From Actinomycetota bacterium (GTDB lineage: Bacteria; Actinomycetota; Actinomycetes; S36-B12; UBA5976): a stretch of DNA of 23,447 bases. Numbering within the stretch: position 1 is the stretch's first letter; every line of letters begins with the position of its first letter. The stretch covers positions 1 to 23,447 of the forward strand of contig JAFMIT010000010.1 of the NCBI GenBank assembly GCA_017853815.1, written 5' to 3'. A program made the position numbers and the translations under genes. Positions 23,185-23,447 of this stretch are shown here, piece by piece. Below the pieces are notes generated by a model that searched no databases, was not told the DNA's origin, and was given only the letters and a program-made list of their open reading frames with translations.

Positions 23185-23190
23185 TACTAT
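23185..23190 (+). promoter_or_regulatory. Candidate -10 element of a leaderless dnaG promoter
   Basis: TACTAT lies exactly 6 nt before the dnaG GTG in the 26-nt gap after dgt, and no Shine-Dalgarno is present. This spacing would start the mRNA at the first codon. The -35 region is not recognisable. Confidence 0.5.
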
Positions 23191-23196
23191 CGCCCC

Positions 23197-23447
23197 GTGA
23201 GCCGTATTCGTGAAGCAGATATCAATCTGGTCCGTGAGCGTGCCCGCATTGACGATGTCATTCGCGATTATGTGAACCTCAAGACTGCCGGCGGCGGCAG
23301 CCTGAAGGGCTTGTGCCCATTCCATGACGAACGATCTGCCTCATTCCACGTGACTCCCGCTCGCGGCTACTTCCATTGTTTCGGCTGCCAAGAGAGCGGT
23401 GATGTTTTCTCGTTCATTCGCAAGATCGAAGGAATGAGCTTTGTCGA
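23197..23447 (+). CDS. dnaG: DNA primase, N-terminal part (cut by window edge)
   Basis: DnaG makes the RNA primers for DNA replication. The 83 complete codons present cover the N-terminal zinc-binding domain: READINLVRERARIDDVI, GGGSLKGLCPFHDE and GYFHCFGC, with the CHCC zinc ligands C40, H43, C61 and C64, then GDVFSFIRKIEGMSF. The TOPRIM and DnaB-binding domains lie beyond the window. The GTG at 23197 gives VSRIREAD, matching the usual start of actinobacterial primases, and has a -10-like TACTAT 6 nt upstream instead of a ribosome-binding site. Confidence 0.96.
   Translation, partial: MSRIREADINLVRERARIDDVIRDYVNLKTAGGGSLKGLCPFHDERSASFHVTPARGYFHCFGCQESGDVFSFIRKIEGMSFV

Noticed and set aside
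1..23447. Defence island, prophage, transposon, CRISPR array or toxin-antitoxin locus
   Set aside because: I looked on both strands for transposase or integrase motifs, repeated spacers, attachment-like repeats and small toxin pairs, and saw none; the gene order is that of a conserved core region.

Overview
This is a gene-dense chromosomal stretch from an actinobacterium. Every gene that can be named is core or widely conserved, and there is no phage, insertion sequence, CRISPR array, rRNA or tRNA gene. From memory, the set and order rpsT, lepA, hemW, hrcA-dnaJ, rsmE, phoH, ybeY, CBS protein, cytidine-deaminase-like protein, era, recO, uppS, Fur-family gene, glyS, dgt, dnaG closely match one chromosome segment of Mycobacterium and Streptomyces. 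GTG starts are frequent. By eye (not computed) the G+C content is moderate rather than the very high level of Streptomyces, so a small-genome or freshwater-type actinobacterium is possible; this is only inference.

Layout. (1) 1-36: the first codons of rpsT, leaving on the minus strand. (2) 202-4501: lepA, an MFS transporter and hemW, packed with 2-nt gaps. (3) 4508-5335, minus strand: two tandem DUF4870 membrane proteins. (4) 5404-8677: a textbook CIRCE operator, then hrcA, dnaJ, rsmE and a HIT-family gene. (5) 8705-13571: phoH, ybeY, CorC/HlyC-like CBS protein, inactive cytidine-deaminase-like protein, EamA transporter and era, chained by short overlaps. (6) 13576-14655, minus strand: an AI-2E-family transporter, divergent from recO-uppS (14726-16262). 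(7) 16259-17438, minus strand: a ZIP metal transporter and a Fur/Zur regulator, with a candidate operator over the promoter. (8) 17485-17778, minus strand: a DUF6703-like membrane protein, divergent from ABM protein, phosphoribosyltransferase-like protein, glyS and dusB (17815-21259). (9) 21318-23170: a YdcF/SanA-like protein and dgt. (10) 23197 to the end: the start of dnaG.

How the genes work together. Much of the window concerns ribosome and RNA work: S20, EF4/LepA, RsmE (16S methylation), YbeY and Era (16S 3'-end maturation), PhoH, GlyRS and DusB. The rest covers the heat-shock response (HrcA, DnaJ), DNA replication and repair (RecO, DnaG, Dgt), cell-wall lipid synthesis (UppS), metal homeostasis (ZIP and Zur) and several transporters.

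I found no convincing new multi-gene system. The best leads are the ZIP-zur promoter/operator, the conserved but apparently zinc-less deaminase-like protein in the era operon, a recurring pattern of -10-like hexamers 6-7 nt before Shine-Dalgarno-less starts (probable leaderless genes), and the uncharacterised ABM-PRTase pair ahead of glyS. No gap between genes exceeds 300 bases; the longest is 37-201.
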